From Vibrio campbellii CAIM 519 = NBRC 15631 = ATCC 25920 (lineage in GTDB: Bacteria > Pseudomonadota > Gammaproteobacteria > Enterobacterales > Vibrionaceae), in contig NZ_CP015864.1 in the NCBI RefSeq assembly GCF_002163755.1, forward strand, positions 1,550,001 to 1,614,000: a DNA stretch of 64,000 bases. Reading direction: 5' to 3'. The notes beneath the pieces were generated by a model. The model had not been told where the DNA came from, did not search any database, and saw nothing but the letters and a program-made list of their open reading frames with translations. This document shows positions 31,095-39,825 of the stretch, in pieces (positions within the stretch are counted from its first letter, which is position 1; every line of letters begins with the position of its first letter). A program made the position numbers and the translations under genes.

Positions 31095-32795
31095 ATGGGT
31101 AGCAATGGATTGCTTATGTGGAAAATATGCCTTGAGTGGTCAGAAGACAGAACGAGGATTTTTGCCCGCCTACCAGAAGATGTTGAACTGGAAAGTGAGC
31201 TAAATCAAAAGGAATTGCCAGAGCAGCTTCAAACGATGGAGGCGAGTCAGGCATTTGTTGATGAAGCTGAAGTCGTTCGATTTATTAACTGTGTTCGTGA
31301 GCGTAAAGCAGAAGCATACGAAGGCATCGTCGTCGCACAGATTAAGAATGCTCAGGTAGACGTTGAACTGTTGAACAACGACATGCTTGCTAGTATGAAC
31401 ATCACTGGCGCTTATGGTGGCCGCGGTTTGTGTGGTCCTGAAATCGTTCAAGCGCTTGCTCATGCGCAAGTGTTGAAAGGCATCAACAAATTGGCGCTCA
31501 AAAAAGTCATGGTCGTCAGTAATCAACTTAAACCCGGAGAAACCTTCACTCAACCCGTCGCTGTTGGTAAACAACCAACTAAAGGTAAAGACGCTATCTT
31601 TTCGCCTCTCGTCAAAGACATCACCAAACGTATCCTCAAGCCGAAAGAAGGCCAAACCACTTGTGATAAGATTGATTTACGTAACTTAGGTGAAACCATC
31701 GCCGTTGATATTGGCGACGAGGTCATGCGTCGAACGCCTGCTACCAAGGGTATTCCTGGCTTTACTGTGCAAGGTCGCGTGATTCCTCCTCAAGCAGGCA
31801 AAGACAGCCCTATCAAACCGGGTAAAGGAACCGAAATCAGCAAATCCGATCCTAACCTTCTTATCGCTTCTGTGTCTGGTACGCCTCTCATCAAAGACAA
31901 AACCATTGAAGTTGATAATGCGCTGTGTCTGAACAGTGTGGGCGTAAATACCGGACACGTTAAGTTTAAAGGCAACGTCATCATTGGCGGCAATATTGAA
32001 TCTGGCATGATCGTTAAAGCGACCGGCTCTATTACCGTTGGTGGCTTTATTGAATCCGCGGACGTGCAAGCTGAAGGCGACATCCAAGTCGCGAAAGGCA
32101 TTATTGGCCACACAGTGAGTGATGGTCAGCCGAAGAGTTGCCACGTTCGAACCAAAACATCGATTCGTGCCAGTTACGCTCAGTATTGTGAATTGCAGTC
32201 TGGCGAAGACATAGAGCTGGCTGTGCACAGTATGAATAACGACATTGTGTGTGGACGCAACCTGACGGTACTTGATGCCAGCGGTAAAAACGGCACTTTA
32301 AGCGGTGGTGATGCCAAAGTAGGAAGTAAGGTACTTTGTTCTCAGCTTGGTGTAGAAGGTGATACAGCAACGAAAGTCGAAGCTTTTGCCTGTTACGCTG
32401 TATTCAAAGAGCGTATTGCCAAATTAAAAGAAGAATACAAGTCCGCCCAAGAAGGCACGATGGATGTGATTCGTAAGGAGCTTGAATTTAAGAAGCGACC
32501 TAAAGCAGAGCGTGCTGATGAAGAGCAAGCTCAAATCGAAGTATTAAAAGCACAAAACAATGAGCGTCTTGATCAGGTTAAACAGAAGCTAGAACACACA
32601 GAGCACGACTTTGAGGTCTCATTGGAAGAGAATATTGTCGAAGCCAAAGATCGCGTGTTTACCCGTGTTACGGTGCAATTTGGAGACGAACAGGTGACAA
32701 CCAAGCGCACCCATGGCGGTTGTGTGTTTAGCTTTAACCAATACGAAATCAAAGTGGCGGCAAATTTAGAGGAAGAAGACTTCGTCGCGATTTAA
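31095..32795 (+). CDS. fapA: FapA-family (DUF342) protein
   Basis: A 566-residue cytoplasmic protein of the DUF342/FapA family. An N-terminal domain is followed by the family core: TPATKGIPGFTVQGRVIPP, PKSDPNLL-type segment SKSDPNLLIASVSGTPLI, and a right-handed parallel beta-helix of polar Gly-rich turns (NVIIGGNIESGMIVKATGSI, GGFIESADVQAEGDIQVAKG). A long charged coiled coil lies at about 430-510. In V. vulnificus a protein of this family (FapA) links sugar transport state to polar flagellum placement. The gene is not beside flagellar genes here. The start is uncertain: GTG 31092, ATG 31095 and ATG 31116 are all possible and none has a strong ribosome binding site. Confidence 0.85.
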   Translation: MGSNGLLMWKICLEWSEDRTRIFARLPEDVELESELNQKELPEQLQTMEASQAFVDEAEVVRFINCVRERKAEAYEGIVVAQIKNAQVDVELLNNDMLASMNITGAYGGRGLCGPEIVQALAHAQVLKGINKLALKKVMVVSNQLKPGETFTQPVAVGKQPTKGKDAIFSPLVKDITKRILKPKEGQTTCDKIDLRNLGETIAVDIGDEVMRRTPATKGIPGFTVQGRVIPPQAGKDSPIKPGKGTEISKSDPNLLIASVSGTPLIKDKTIEVDNALCLNSVGVNTGHVKFKGNVIIGGNIESGMIVKATGSITVGGFIESADVQAEGDIQVAKGIIGHTVSDGQPKSCHVRTKTSIRASYAQYCELQSGEDIELAVHSMNNDIVCGRNLTVLDASGKNGTLSGGDAKVGSKVLCSQLGVEGDTATKVEAFACYAVFKERIAKLKEEYKSAQEGTMDVIRKELEFKKRPKAERADEEQAQIEVLKAQNNERLDQVKQKLEHTEHDFEVSLEENIVEAKDRVFTRVTVQFGDEQVTTKRTHGGCVFSFNQYEIKVAANLEEEDFVAI

Positions 32796-32814
32796 CTCTT
32801 TAATTGGAAGATTG

Positions 32815-32856
32815 AAAAAAGCCCGTGTATTGAGAGATACACGGGCTTTTGTTTTT
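32815..32856. terminator. Bidirectional terminator between fapA-like and catB-like genes
   Basis: AAAAGCCCGTGTAT pairs with ATACACGGGCTTTT over a six-base loop, with A- and T-runs on the two sides. Confidence 0.92.
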
Positions 32857-32861
32857 AAACG

Positions 32862-33515
32862 TTAGGCAATGTGTTCTTGGTAGTAAGCACCAAGCGCACG
32901 TACATCACTGCTGCACATTATCTTCATTGCTTGTTTAATATGGTTAATGGGCCAATCCCACCATTTTATTTCTGACAACATGGCAACGCATTCGTCGTCA
33001 AAGCGCTGGCGAACAATATGATTGTGACCAACAACAATCGAGTAGGGCGGGACATCTTTAGTGATGACTGAGCGCGCACCAATCACGGCACCATCTCCAA
33101 TCTTCACGCCCGGCATGATCATCGCTTCGCTGCCAATCCACACGTCATTACCAACTATGGTATCACCTGCGCGTTCAAAGCCGCTTTGTACATCTTCTCC
33201 AAACTCTTCAGGAGAGAATGGAAAGGTCGAAATCCAATCTACCCGGTGGCCTTGATTGCCAGCCATCATAAAGGTCGCGCCAGAAGCGATTGAACAGAAC
33301 TTGCCAATGATCAGCTTGTCCACTTCGCCATAAGCGCTATCTTGCCACTCTTGTTGGGTAACGCTGTCGCCCATCAAATAACGAACTGATTGATCTTCAA
33401 ATGTTTTACCGTGATAAAACCCCGAGTAATAACTGTAATCTCCTACCTCAATATTCGGGTTGGTGACATGTTCTTTGATCACTTGCCCTTTTAACCAAGT
33501 ATCGAACGCATTCAT
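32862..33515 (-). CDS. catB: Xenobiotic (type B chloramphenicol) acetyltransferase, CatB/Vat family
   Basis: A 217-residue left-handed beta-helix acetyltransferase. Seen are YSYYSGFYHGKTFEDQSVRYL near the N-terminus, IGKFCSIASGATFMMAGNQGHR (active-site His in NQGHR, about residue 90) and the hexapeptide turns IVGNDVWIGSEAMIMPGVKIGDGAVIGARSVI. It transfers acetyl from acetyl-CoA to hydroxyl groups of xenobiotics; close relatives acetylate chloramphenicol. Chromosomal copies of this family are common in Vibrio and do not by themselves prove clinical resistance. It is divergent from a LysR-type regulator with about 90 bases between the genes. Confidence 0.9.
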   Translation of the reverse strand: MNAFDTWLKGQVIKEHVTNPNIEVGDYSYYSGFYHGKTFEDQSVRYLMGDSVTQQEWQDSAYGEVDKLIIGKFCSIASGATFMMAGNQGHRVDWISTFPFSPEEFGEDVQSGFERAGDTIVGNDVWIGSEAMIMPGVKIGDGAVIGARSVITKDVPPYSIVVGHNHIVRQRFDDECVAMLSEIKWWDWPINHIKQAMKIMCSSDVRALGAYYQEHIA

Positions 33516-33607
33516 TCGTAATTCTCCGTTCCAATTTTAAGTTGTAAGCAGTGTAGAGCCATTCTATTATTTCCAGTAGATTATTTTTAGAGATTCATAA
33601 TTACCAT

Positions 33608-34510
33608 ATGGAAATAAAGTGGCTAAGCTACGTGCCGATGTACATCGCTCTCTGTGAAGAGAAGAGTATTGCTGGTGCGGCGAAAAAACTGCGTTGCTCA
33701 AACGCACACGCGAGCCGTCAATTGAGGCAGTTAGAAGAGATTCTGTCAGTACAGTTGATTCAACGTACAACAAGGCAATTTAATCTAACTTACGATGGGC
33801 TGCGCTTTTATCAGCAAGTAAAGGGCTTGATGGATGGGGCAGAGCAGATTAATGAACAAGTGATGGAAAGTGACCGAGTCGCCGGGCATTTGCGCATCGC
33901 GGCATCGGCGTCATTTGGTGCGGTGTTATTGAACCGAGCCTTGATCGAGTTTCGCCAATTATATCCGGAAGTGACGTTCGAAGTGATCTTTTCAGAAACG
34001 CCTTTGGATCTTATTGAGTCTGGCTTTGATGTGGCGTTTTTCTTCACAAACAATCCACCCGAGGGCTATATTGGCCACCATCTGCGCTCTTTACACTGTA
34101 AACCGTTCGCACACAAAGCGTACTTGTCTAACAAACCAAGCATAGCTACGCCGGAAGATCTTTCTCTGCTTGACCACATTGTGTATCGCAATGAAGCGTT
34201 AAACCTCGATACGTGGCACTTCCATCATATGGAAACCAAACAAAAAGTTTCAGTGGTTTTGCAAAGTGTACTCAGCTTTAATTTGGTTCAATCCATGCTA
34301 GAAGCCACTCTTGCGGGATGTGGGGTTGCAATGTTAGATGAATTCGCATTGGAGAAACTTAGCGGTGAAGAGCGATCGCAACTCGTGCCGTTACTCCCTG
34401 AATGGAAAACGGATGCGATCCTACCGCTCTATATTCTTTATCCTAAACGTGAGCATTTACCAAAGCGAACGCAGGCGTTTATTGAGCATTTCAAACAGCA
34501 ATCATTTTAA
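33608..34510 (+). CDS. LysR-family transcriptional regulator
   Basis: A 300-residue regulator with an N-terminal winged helix-turn-helix (KSIAGAAKKLRCSNAHASRQLRQLEE, about 18-43), the linker helix, and an effector-binding domain (GHLRIAASASFGAVLLNRAL, FSETPLDLIESGFDVAFFF). It is divergent from the catB-type gene and may control it, as LysR regulators often do their divergent neighbour. Its own coding sequence holds a perfect parS2 site (34090-34102). It ends 30 bases before a truncated RpiR gene; no terminator lies between. Confidence 0.92.
   Translation: MEIKWLSYVPMYIALCEEKSIAGAAKKLRCSNAHASRQLRQLEEILSVQLIQRTTRQFNLTYDGLRFYQQVKGLMDGAEQINEQVMESDRVAGHLRIAASASFGAVLLNRALIEFRQLYPEVTFEVIFSETPLDLIESGFDVAFFFTNNPPEGYIGHHLRSLHCKPFAHKAYLSNKPSIATPEDLSLLDHIVYRNEALNLDTWHFHHMETKQKVSVVLQSVLSFNLVQSMLEATLAGCGVAMLDEFALEKLSGEERSQLVPLLPEWKTDAILPLYILYPKREHLPKRTQAFIEHFKQQSF
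34090..34102. other. parS2 site inside the LysR gene
   Basis: TTTACACTGTAAA, perfect match to the chromosome II consensus, within coding sequence. Confidence 0.86.
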
Positions 34511-34540
34511 GCAGTAATCATTTGAAACTGACAGGTTGTC

Positions 34541-34876
34541 TTGAGTGTGCAGCTCTCTTCGCAAGACGTGCAGATTGCGATTTCTTTTTCAGGAGAACGC
34601 AAAGAGATTCTGGTGGCTGCGGAAGCGGCGAAAGAGCAGGGAGCAAAAGTGATTGCTTTGTCAGCTCCGGGGAGAAGCCGATTGAGAGACATTGCCGACA
34701 TCACGTTTGATACCATCGCCAATGAAACAGAGCATCGCAGCTCTTCCATTGCTTCACGTACGGCACAAAACGTGATTACGGATCTGCTGTTTATTATTTT
34801 GGTGCAGCAAAGAGATGAAAGCGCGCGTCAGTTGATCAGTGATATCAGTACCGATATCAAGCAAATCCTTACTTGA
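34541..34876 (+). pseudogene. Truncated RpiR-family regulator (SIS domain end only)
   Basis: 111 codons that read as the second half of an RpiR/MurR-type regulator: DVQIAISFSGERKEILVAAEAAKEQGAKVIAL, then a C-terminal helix region. This is part of the SIS sugar-phosphate-binding domain. The family is about 280 residues with an N-terminal helix-turn-helix, which is absent; the LysR gene ends only 30 bases upstream, so there is no room for it in any frame. The only starts are a TTG at 34541 or later codons. It is best read as a remnant left by deletion or by insertion of the LysR gene. It converges with the murein-peptide gene mpaA, which such a regulator may once have controlled. Confidence 0.75.
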
Positions 34877-34896
34877 TCGCTTCGTATCGCTAGAAA

Positions 34897-35646
34897 TTAA
34901 AGATCTGGATCGTGCTGCAATAAAGCAATAAATGCATCGAGATGCTTTTCTATTGTGAGATCTGCTGAGATCGGGGGCAATTCCACGGTAATACATGGTA
35001 GCTGGCGTTCATTGCACCAAGTTCCGAAAGACCCTGGTGTTTCGTATTCAACATCGTCAACGATAGGCAAATTGAATTGCTTGCCGAGCCATTTGGCCAA
35101 ATCAGAATGAGCAGGGTCGTCGACAAACGCTAATGGTTCATGAAACGAGACCACAAATTTTGGTCTGCGCAGTTCAATCAAACTAATTAGTGCGTCAACT
35201 TCTGGTTCTAGCTGTTCTTTGTTGCCTGTTTTTACTGTCACATCTCGAACCGGTGTATGTGAGCTCCAGCGATAGACTGTGCCGTGCTCTGTCCAATTTT
35301 GTGTAGGAAACGCACGGTTTAGATCGACTTGATTGGCATTGGCTCGTGTACCCAGTTGGTTTGCGTCTGGGTTCATCGATAAAATCACATCGTGTTTCAG
35401 ACACTCCGCTGGCAAGCTTCTTAACGCGCACGACAATCCGGCGATTGAGGCTGTCTCATCGCCGTGTGTCCCCGCGAGAATAAGGCCTCGCGAGTTACTT
35501 TCTGCTTGTGCTGGGAAGTACAACAACGGCGCGCCCAGTACCGATTTTCCATATGATGTTGGCGTAATTAAAAATGCCGCTCTTTCCGTTCTTGGAATTA
35601 GACTCACCGTAATCTCCTGATTGTTCGAGTAGTATCTATTTATCAC
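34897..35646 (-). CDS. mpaA: Murein tripeptide amidase MpaA
   Basis: A 249-residue M14-type zinc carboxypeptidase-like enzyme without signal peptide. Zinc ligands are in LILAGTHGDETA (His and Glu, about residues 55-66) and VVSFHEPLAF (His, about 165), with the substrate-binding VDLNRAFP and a catalytic Glu in CITVELPP. MpaA cleaves the gamma-D-glutamyl-diaminopimelate bond of murein tripeptide in the cytoplasm, a step of cell-wall recycling. Divergent from the binding-protein gene that probably imports its substrate (about 150 bases between starts). Confidence 0.9.
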   Translation of the reverse strand: MINRYYSNNQEITVSLIPRTERAAFLITPTSYGKSVLGAPLLYFPAQAESNSRGLILAGTHGDETASIAGLSCALRSLPAECLKHDVILSMNPDANQLGTRANANQVDLNRAFPTQNWTEHGTVYRWSSHTPVRDVTVKTGNKEQLEPEVDALISLIELRRPKFVVSFHEPLAFVDDPAHSDLAKWLGKQFNLPIVDDVEYETPGSFGTWCNERQLPCITVELPPISADLTIEKHLDAFIALLQHDPDL

Positions 35647-35794
35647 TCAAGCTATATGTAACTCATGTTACAGCCGTTGAACTTAGCATCTTGAGATTAC
35701 TCGGATATAAACTGAACACTTAAAGTTCGTCAATGCTTGTATGATGAATAGTGGTACTTGCTTCAAAAGACGTGTTAGGAGAACGAAAAACGAT

Positions 35795-37420
35795 ATGGAT
35801 TTTAAAAAGCATTCAACAGCGTTGCTGGTTTCCTCTTTATTGACCCCATTTTTATCCGCTTCAGCTTTAGCTGACTCTTTACCTGACGGTGTGCAACTCG
35901 CACCAGAACAACATTTAGTACGAGCAAACGATGCAGAAGCGGCGACGCTAGACCCTGCAAAAGCCGAAGGCTTACCAGAGATGCACGTAATTCGTGATTT
36001 GTTTGAGGGATTAGTCATTCAAGACCGCGATGGCAATATCGTTCCTGGTGTTGCGGAATCTTGGCAAACCAAAGACAACCAAACCTTTGTGTTCCATCTG
36101 CGTAAAGACGCCAAATGGTCGAACGGCGATCCTGTGACAGCGGATGATTTTGTCTATTCACTGCGTCGTGCGGTGGATCCGAAAACCGCTTCTCCCAATG
36201 TTTGGTATCTCAAACTCACTAAGATCAAAAACATCGCCGACGTAGCAGAAGGTAAAAAGCCACTGGATGATCTTGGTATCACCGCCGTCGATAAACATAC
36301 TCTGCGCTTCGAACTTGATAGCAAGGTGCCGTACTTTGTCGCAATGACAGACCACACTTCGATGATGCCGGTACACAAAGCAACGGTTGAGAACAGCGAA
36401 AAGCCGTGGAGTGACCCACAGCAGTTTGTTGGCAACGGTGCATTTGTTCTGGATAAATGGGTGGTGAATGAGCGCATTGAACTGAAAAAGAGTCCAAATT
36501 ACTGGGATAGCGTGGATACTCATCTCACTGAAGTGACATACATTCCGTTTGAGAACCAAAACGCATCGATCAATCGCTATGCGGTGGGCGAAGTGGACAT
36601 TACCTCAGATGTACCAACCCACATGGCGCAAAAGCTGAAGAAAGATTACGAGCAAGCGTATACCGCGGTTCCGCTACTCTGTACTTACTACTACGCGTTT
36701 AACACAACACGTCCTCCGTTCGATGATGAGCGAGTTCGTAAAGCTGTGTCTTATTCGATGATGCGTGATGTGATCACGAATGGTGTCACGCAAGTGGGTA
36801 ACCTGCCTGCTTATACGTTCGCACACCAATACACCGCCGGCTTTGATGCGACTCAGCCAGAATACAGCACATGGACGCAAAAACAGCGTGATGAAAAGGC
36901 GCGTGAATTGCTGAAAGAAGCGGGATACGGTGATGGTGAACCGCTTGATTTCAAATTGCTGTACAACACCAGTGAATCGAACAAGGCCATAGCAGTGGCG
37001 ATTGCTTCTATGTTGAAGAACAACTTGGGCGCGAAAGTCGAATTAGAAAACCAAGAGTGGAAATCTTATCTCGTTGCTCGCAAACAAGGGGACTTTGATG
37101 TGATGCGCGCCTCGTGGTGCGGAGATTACAACGAAGCTTCGACCTTCTTGAGTCTACTGCGCTCTGGTTCGTCAGGTAACTTTGCGCGTTACAGCAGTGA
37201 AGCCTACGACAAGGCGATGAACAGTGCATTGGCCGCAACCGATGAGAAAGCGCGCCATGGTTTCTATGACCAAGCCGAGCAATTGTTGGCGGCAGATATG
37301 CCAATCGCACCGATTTACTACTACATGCAAGCGCGTTTGGTTCGTCCTACGGTCGGCGGCTTTGCCAAGAACAACGTAGAGGGTCGTATCTACTCGAAAG
37401 ACCTCTACATTAAGAAGTAG
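35795..37420 (+). CDS. mppA: Periplasmic oligopeptide/murein-peptide binding protein (OppA/MppA family)
   Basis: A 541-residue exported binding protein of SBP family 5. The signal peptide ends ASALA-DSLP. Signatures include NDAEAATLDPAKAEG, RDLFEGLVIQDRDG, WKDNQTFVFHLRKDAKWSNGDPVTADDFVYSLRRA-type segments and a C-terminal PIAPIYYYMQARLVRP. ATG 35795 has TAGGAG upstream and beats the earlier frame start at 35741. In E. coli MppA hands murein tripeptide to the Opp permease. Divergence from mpaA supports that role here, though general oligopeptide binding is possible. No permease genes accompany it. Confidence 0.88.
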   Translation: MDFKKHSTALLVSSLLTPFLSASALADSLPDGVQLAPEQHLVRANDAEAATLDPAKAEGLPEMHVIRDLFEGLVIQDRDGNIVPGVAESWQTKDNQTFVFHLRKDAKWSNGDPVTADDFVYSLRRAVDPKTASPNVWYLKLTKIKNIADVAEGKKPLDDLGITAVDKHTLRFELDSKVPYFVAMTDHTSMMPVHKATVENSEKPWSDPQQFVGNGAFVLDKWVVNERIELKKSPNYWDSVDTHLTEVTYIPFENQNASINRYAVGEVDITSDVPTHMAQKLKKDYEQAYTAVPLLCTYYYAFNTTRPPFDDERVRKAVSYSMMRDVITNGVTQVGNLPAYTFAHQYTAGFDATQPEYSTWTQKQRDEKARELLKEAGYGDGEPLDFKLLYNTSESNKAIAVAIASMLKNNLGAKVELENQEWKSYLVARKQGDFDVMRASWCGDYNEASTFLSLLRSGSSGNFARYSSEAYDKAMNSALAATDEKARHGFYDQAEQLLAADMPIAPIYYYMQARLVRPTVGGFAKNNVEGRIYSKDLYIKK

Positions 37421-37443
37421 CGCTCAAAATAAGCGATAAATAT

Positions 37444-37479
37444 GAAGCCCCGAAGATGTATCTTGCGGGGCTTCTTTTT
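37444..37479. terminator. Terminator after mppA
   Basis: GAAGCCCCG pairs with CGGGGCTTC over a 13-base loop and is followed by five T. Lies between converging genes. Confidence 0.88.
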
Positions 37480-37483
37480 ATTG

Positions 37484-38068
37484 CTAGCAAGTAGAGAGCT
37501 TGTCCACGAGCATTGCGACTCGTTTGCCAAGATATTCTGCTGTTGCAACATCTGAGGCATGCAACTGACCGTCTTCACCGCCTTGAGCAACAATGCCACC
37601 TTGCACGCCATATCGGTTCAGATTCTGCTTGCCAGAATTGCTGATCTTATCCAATCCGACCCACATCATGCCGTGTTGGTTAGCGAGCGTTTGTAGGTAC
37701 TGCAACGTCATTGACTGATCGCCATTCATTGCCCCACCACTGGTAAAGCCAGCCGCGATTTTTCCTGCCCATTTTTGGTAATACCAAGATTCACTGCTTG
37801 CATCTGCAAATGCTTTAAACTGCGCCGCTACGCCGCCCATATAGGTCGGTGAGCCAAAGATAATCGCATCGCACTCAGCAAGTTCATCCATTAGGCTAGG
37901 GTTCACAAAACGTCCCTCAATAATCTCACTGCCTTCAATACGGTGAGAGAGGATTTCACATTCACCTTGCTGCTGAATGCTTTGTTGTTCAACGCCTGCG
38001 GCAATCGCGCGAGCAAGCTGACCAGTAACGTCGGTTTTAGAGAAATAAATAATCGCAATTTTGGACAC
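37484..38068 (-). CDS. WrbA-like flavodoxin / NAD(P)H:quinone oxidoreductase
   Basis: A 194-residue flavodoxin-fold protein. The FMN phosphate loop is at the N-terminus (IIYFSKTDVTGQLARAIA), followed by AIIFGSPTYMGGVAAQFKAF (the conserved GSPTYMG turn) and a flavin-side loop FTSGGAMNGDQ. It is similar to the WrbA/flavodoxin-family quinone reductases that carry out two-electron reduction of quinones. The variation SKTDVTGQLA for the usual S/T-xx-GNT-xx-A loop places it in a side branch. Stands alone between two convergent units; its promoter faces the accessory pocket. Confidence 0.88.
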   Translation of the reverse strand: MSKIAIIYFSKTDVTGQLARAIAAGVEQQSIQQQGECEILSHRIEGSEIIEGRFVNPSLMDELAECDAIIFGSPTYMGGVAAQFKAFADASSESWYYQKWAGKIAAGFTSGGAMNGDQSMTLQYLQTLANQHGMMWVGLDKISNSGKQNLNRYGVQGGIVAQGGEDGQLHASDVATAEYLGKRVAMLVDKLSTC

Positions 38069-38182
38069 AACGGTTCCTTTTTCATTGTTGATTTTGAATC
38101 ATGCGAATAAGGCTAAAACCTCAAGTTTGGTTGAGGTCAAGAAGGTGGCTTGAAATGAGTGAACTAAATGTTTGCTGATTGA

Positions 38183-38812
38183 TTTAAGAGCAATGTAGTT
38201 GTTTTTGAAGTAACCGCGATCGCTAACTTATCCGCAGGGGACCTTGTTATTGAGCGGTTTGCTTTCGGGGCGGTAACCGGGAGAACATTCAAGTCCGTTT
38301 TGATTAGAGGAGAATTCTACAATGGTGCGGTAAGCGCTGCAGTTTTTAGGATGTTGAATGAGCCTATTAAAGGATTTAGTGGTGATGGTTTAGGGAATCA
38401 AAAGGATATTCGTGGTTTGCCAAGAATAGCAAGTTCACAAGTAATTGGCCCTGAAGTTTATTGGTAAGAAAGAGGTGGTGCAACGTACGAGGCAGCACAA
38501 CTTACGCAATATAGTGGAGTGAGGCAATGTAATTCGGGCTGCATGGTTGTTTGTACTTTTTTTGGTTATCATAACCCTGACAAAATTGGTTCTGAAGCAG
38601 TTATTGATATTCCTGGTTTAAGTGAATCGGCTGAAGTGTTAAGCTTCACATCTGAAGTTACGAATAATAATAGAATTAGAGTGATCACAAAATTAGTAGT
38701 TGAAAGTAACGGAATCTATGAGGCTATAAATAACATATCTAAGCTAGATGATTTAATTAATTACTGTAAATCAGAATGCAATAACAGGGAGTTTAATTTT
38801 GAGCATAAATAG
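38183..38812 (+). pseudogene. RHS/polymorphic-toxin-like C-terminal remnant with in-frame stop
   Basis: One reading frame runs 210 codons with a single TAA at 38465-38467. The first part, without a start codon, contains FKSVLIRGEFYNGAVSAAVF and RMLNEP, which resembles the motif that borders the C-terminal variable toxin of RHS and related proteins. After the TAA the same frame continues: 17 codons lead to a GTG at 38519, then a 97-residue segment (MRQCNSGCMVV... GYHNPDKIG ... INYCKSECNNREFNF). Reading the whole as one degraded gene tail is my inference. The 97-residue part could also be a small gene of its own. The segment is AT-rich in its second half. Confidence 0.55.
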
Positions 38813-39428
38813 AAAGGTTTTTTGGATTCTTACTATTCTATTTAGTAGGTTTTCATATAGTAATGATCTTTATCTGGATATTTTTAGTGAAGTCCTCAAC
38901 ACTACAAGCTATGATGTATACGATAACCTTGAAGAAATAAAGTATAAAGATGAGTGTAGTTATCACTATATTAAAGGAATGTTTTATTATCGAGGTATCG
39001 TGTTTGAACAAAAAATCGATAAGGCTTTATTAAACTTGAAGGTTGCTGGGGATTGCGGTAATAAATACGCCATAAGACAGCTTGTGGCACATTTCTCTGA
39101 GGAGAAGTTTTTTTCTGAAGATAGTTTAACGCATTGGTATAAAAAAGGAGATGAATATAACGACCCAATAACTTCAGCAAATTATGCCTACTTTCTATAC
39201 TATAATGATGAAAATTATGATCATGGTGAAGTTATTAGGTTACTGGAAAAAAGACTGGAGTACAAAAATGCTGCCCCAGCTTTTCCTCTATATATAATGA
39301 GCCAGGTGTACTTAAAAGAAAATAATGAATGTAAGACTATGAAATATTTGGTTAAGTCTATAGAGAATGGTGGAGTCGGGTATATAGATGAGTATATCTC
39401 CTTGAAAAAGAGGAACACATGTAAGTGA
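38799..39428 (+). CDS. Exported Sel1/TPR-like protein of unknown function
   Basis: A 209-residue protein starting at TTG 38799, 7 bases after a clear AGGGAG; the start overlaps the preceding frame by 14 bases. Residues 1-22 form a signal peptide (VFWILTILFSRFSYS-ND). The mature part is built of helical hairpins with Sel1-like wording: IKGMFYYRGIVFEQKIDKALLN, NKYAIRQLVAHF, SANYAYFLYYNDEN, PLYIMSQVYLKENNECKTMKYL. It is very AT-rich. Position right behind an RHS-like tail suggests an immunity or partner protein for the toxin, but no homologue is recognised, so this is only a proposal. Confidence 0.68.
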   Translation: MSINRKVFWILTILFSRFSYSNDLYLDIFSEVLNTTSYDVYDNLEEIKYKDECSYHYIKGMFYYRGIVFEQKIDKALLNLKVAGDCGNKYAIRQLVAHFSEEKFFSEDSLTHWYKKGDEYNDPITSANYAYFLYYNDENYDHGEVIRLLEKRLEYKNAAPAFPLYIMSQVYLKENNECKTMKYLVKSIENGGVGYIDEYISLKKRNTCK

Positions 39429-39612
39429 TGTTTTTTATTGTCTAAATCAGTTGATTTACGTTCATTACTTTTTCAATGTTGAGTTATAGGCATTTTATTG
39501 CTGAAGTACTGGTATTCACGCATATGATAATAATTGTTTTGAAGGCTGGTCTGTTTTAAGACGAATCAAAATTAAACAGGCTCCTAAAGACAGATAACCT
39601 TTCATCACAAAC
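39429..39612. other. AT-rich spacer in the accessory pocket
   Basis: No coding frame or structured site recognised between the Sel1-like gene and the first mscS-end repeat. Confidence 0.4.
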
Positions 39613-39767
39613 AAAAAGCCGATGTAGATACATCGGTTGTTTGTAGGTTATTTCTTTCTTCGGGTATAAATGCGTGAGGTGGTTTTTGGCTCCTCAGACT
39701 TGGCTCTTTCTTTTGCCAGTCTTACGACCGCTTTTTGAAGCATCAAGTTGTTCGGGTAAGTAATCAG
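39613..39767 (-). repeat. Diverged duplicate of the mscS 3' end (copy A)
   Basis: About 155 bases align with the mscS 3' end and its terminator at 40996-41151, with scattered substitutions. Read leftward it keeps an open frame for the last 39 residues of MscS (LITYPNNLMLQKAVVRLAKE ... SRIYTRRKK, then TAA), with mostly conservative changes. It bounds a 1.2-kb block carrying three unknown genes. Confidence 0.85.
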
Positions 39768-39825
39768 CATTCAATCTCTAATTTGACTGATGGCGTTGGT
39801 ACAATAAAAACAATAGGAGAATATA

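Noticed and set aside
31686..32228. 180-codon open frame antisense to the fapA-like gene
   Set aside because: Shadow of a conserved beta-helix gene; no start context and biased composition.
33110..33128. ATGATCA core in the catB-type gene read leftward as CGAAGCGATGATCA
   Set aside because: One mismatch to the iteron arm, and the bases code for the conserved family segment SEAMIMPG, so coding constraint explains it better.
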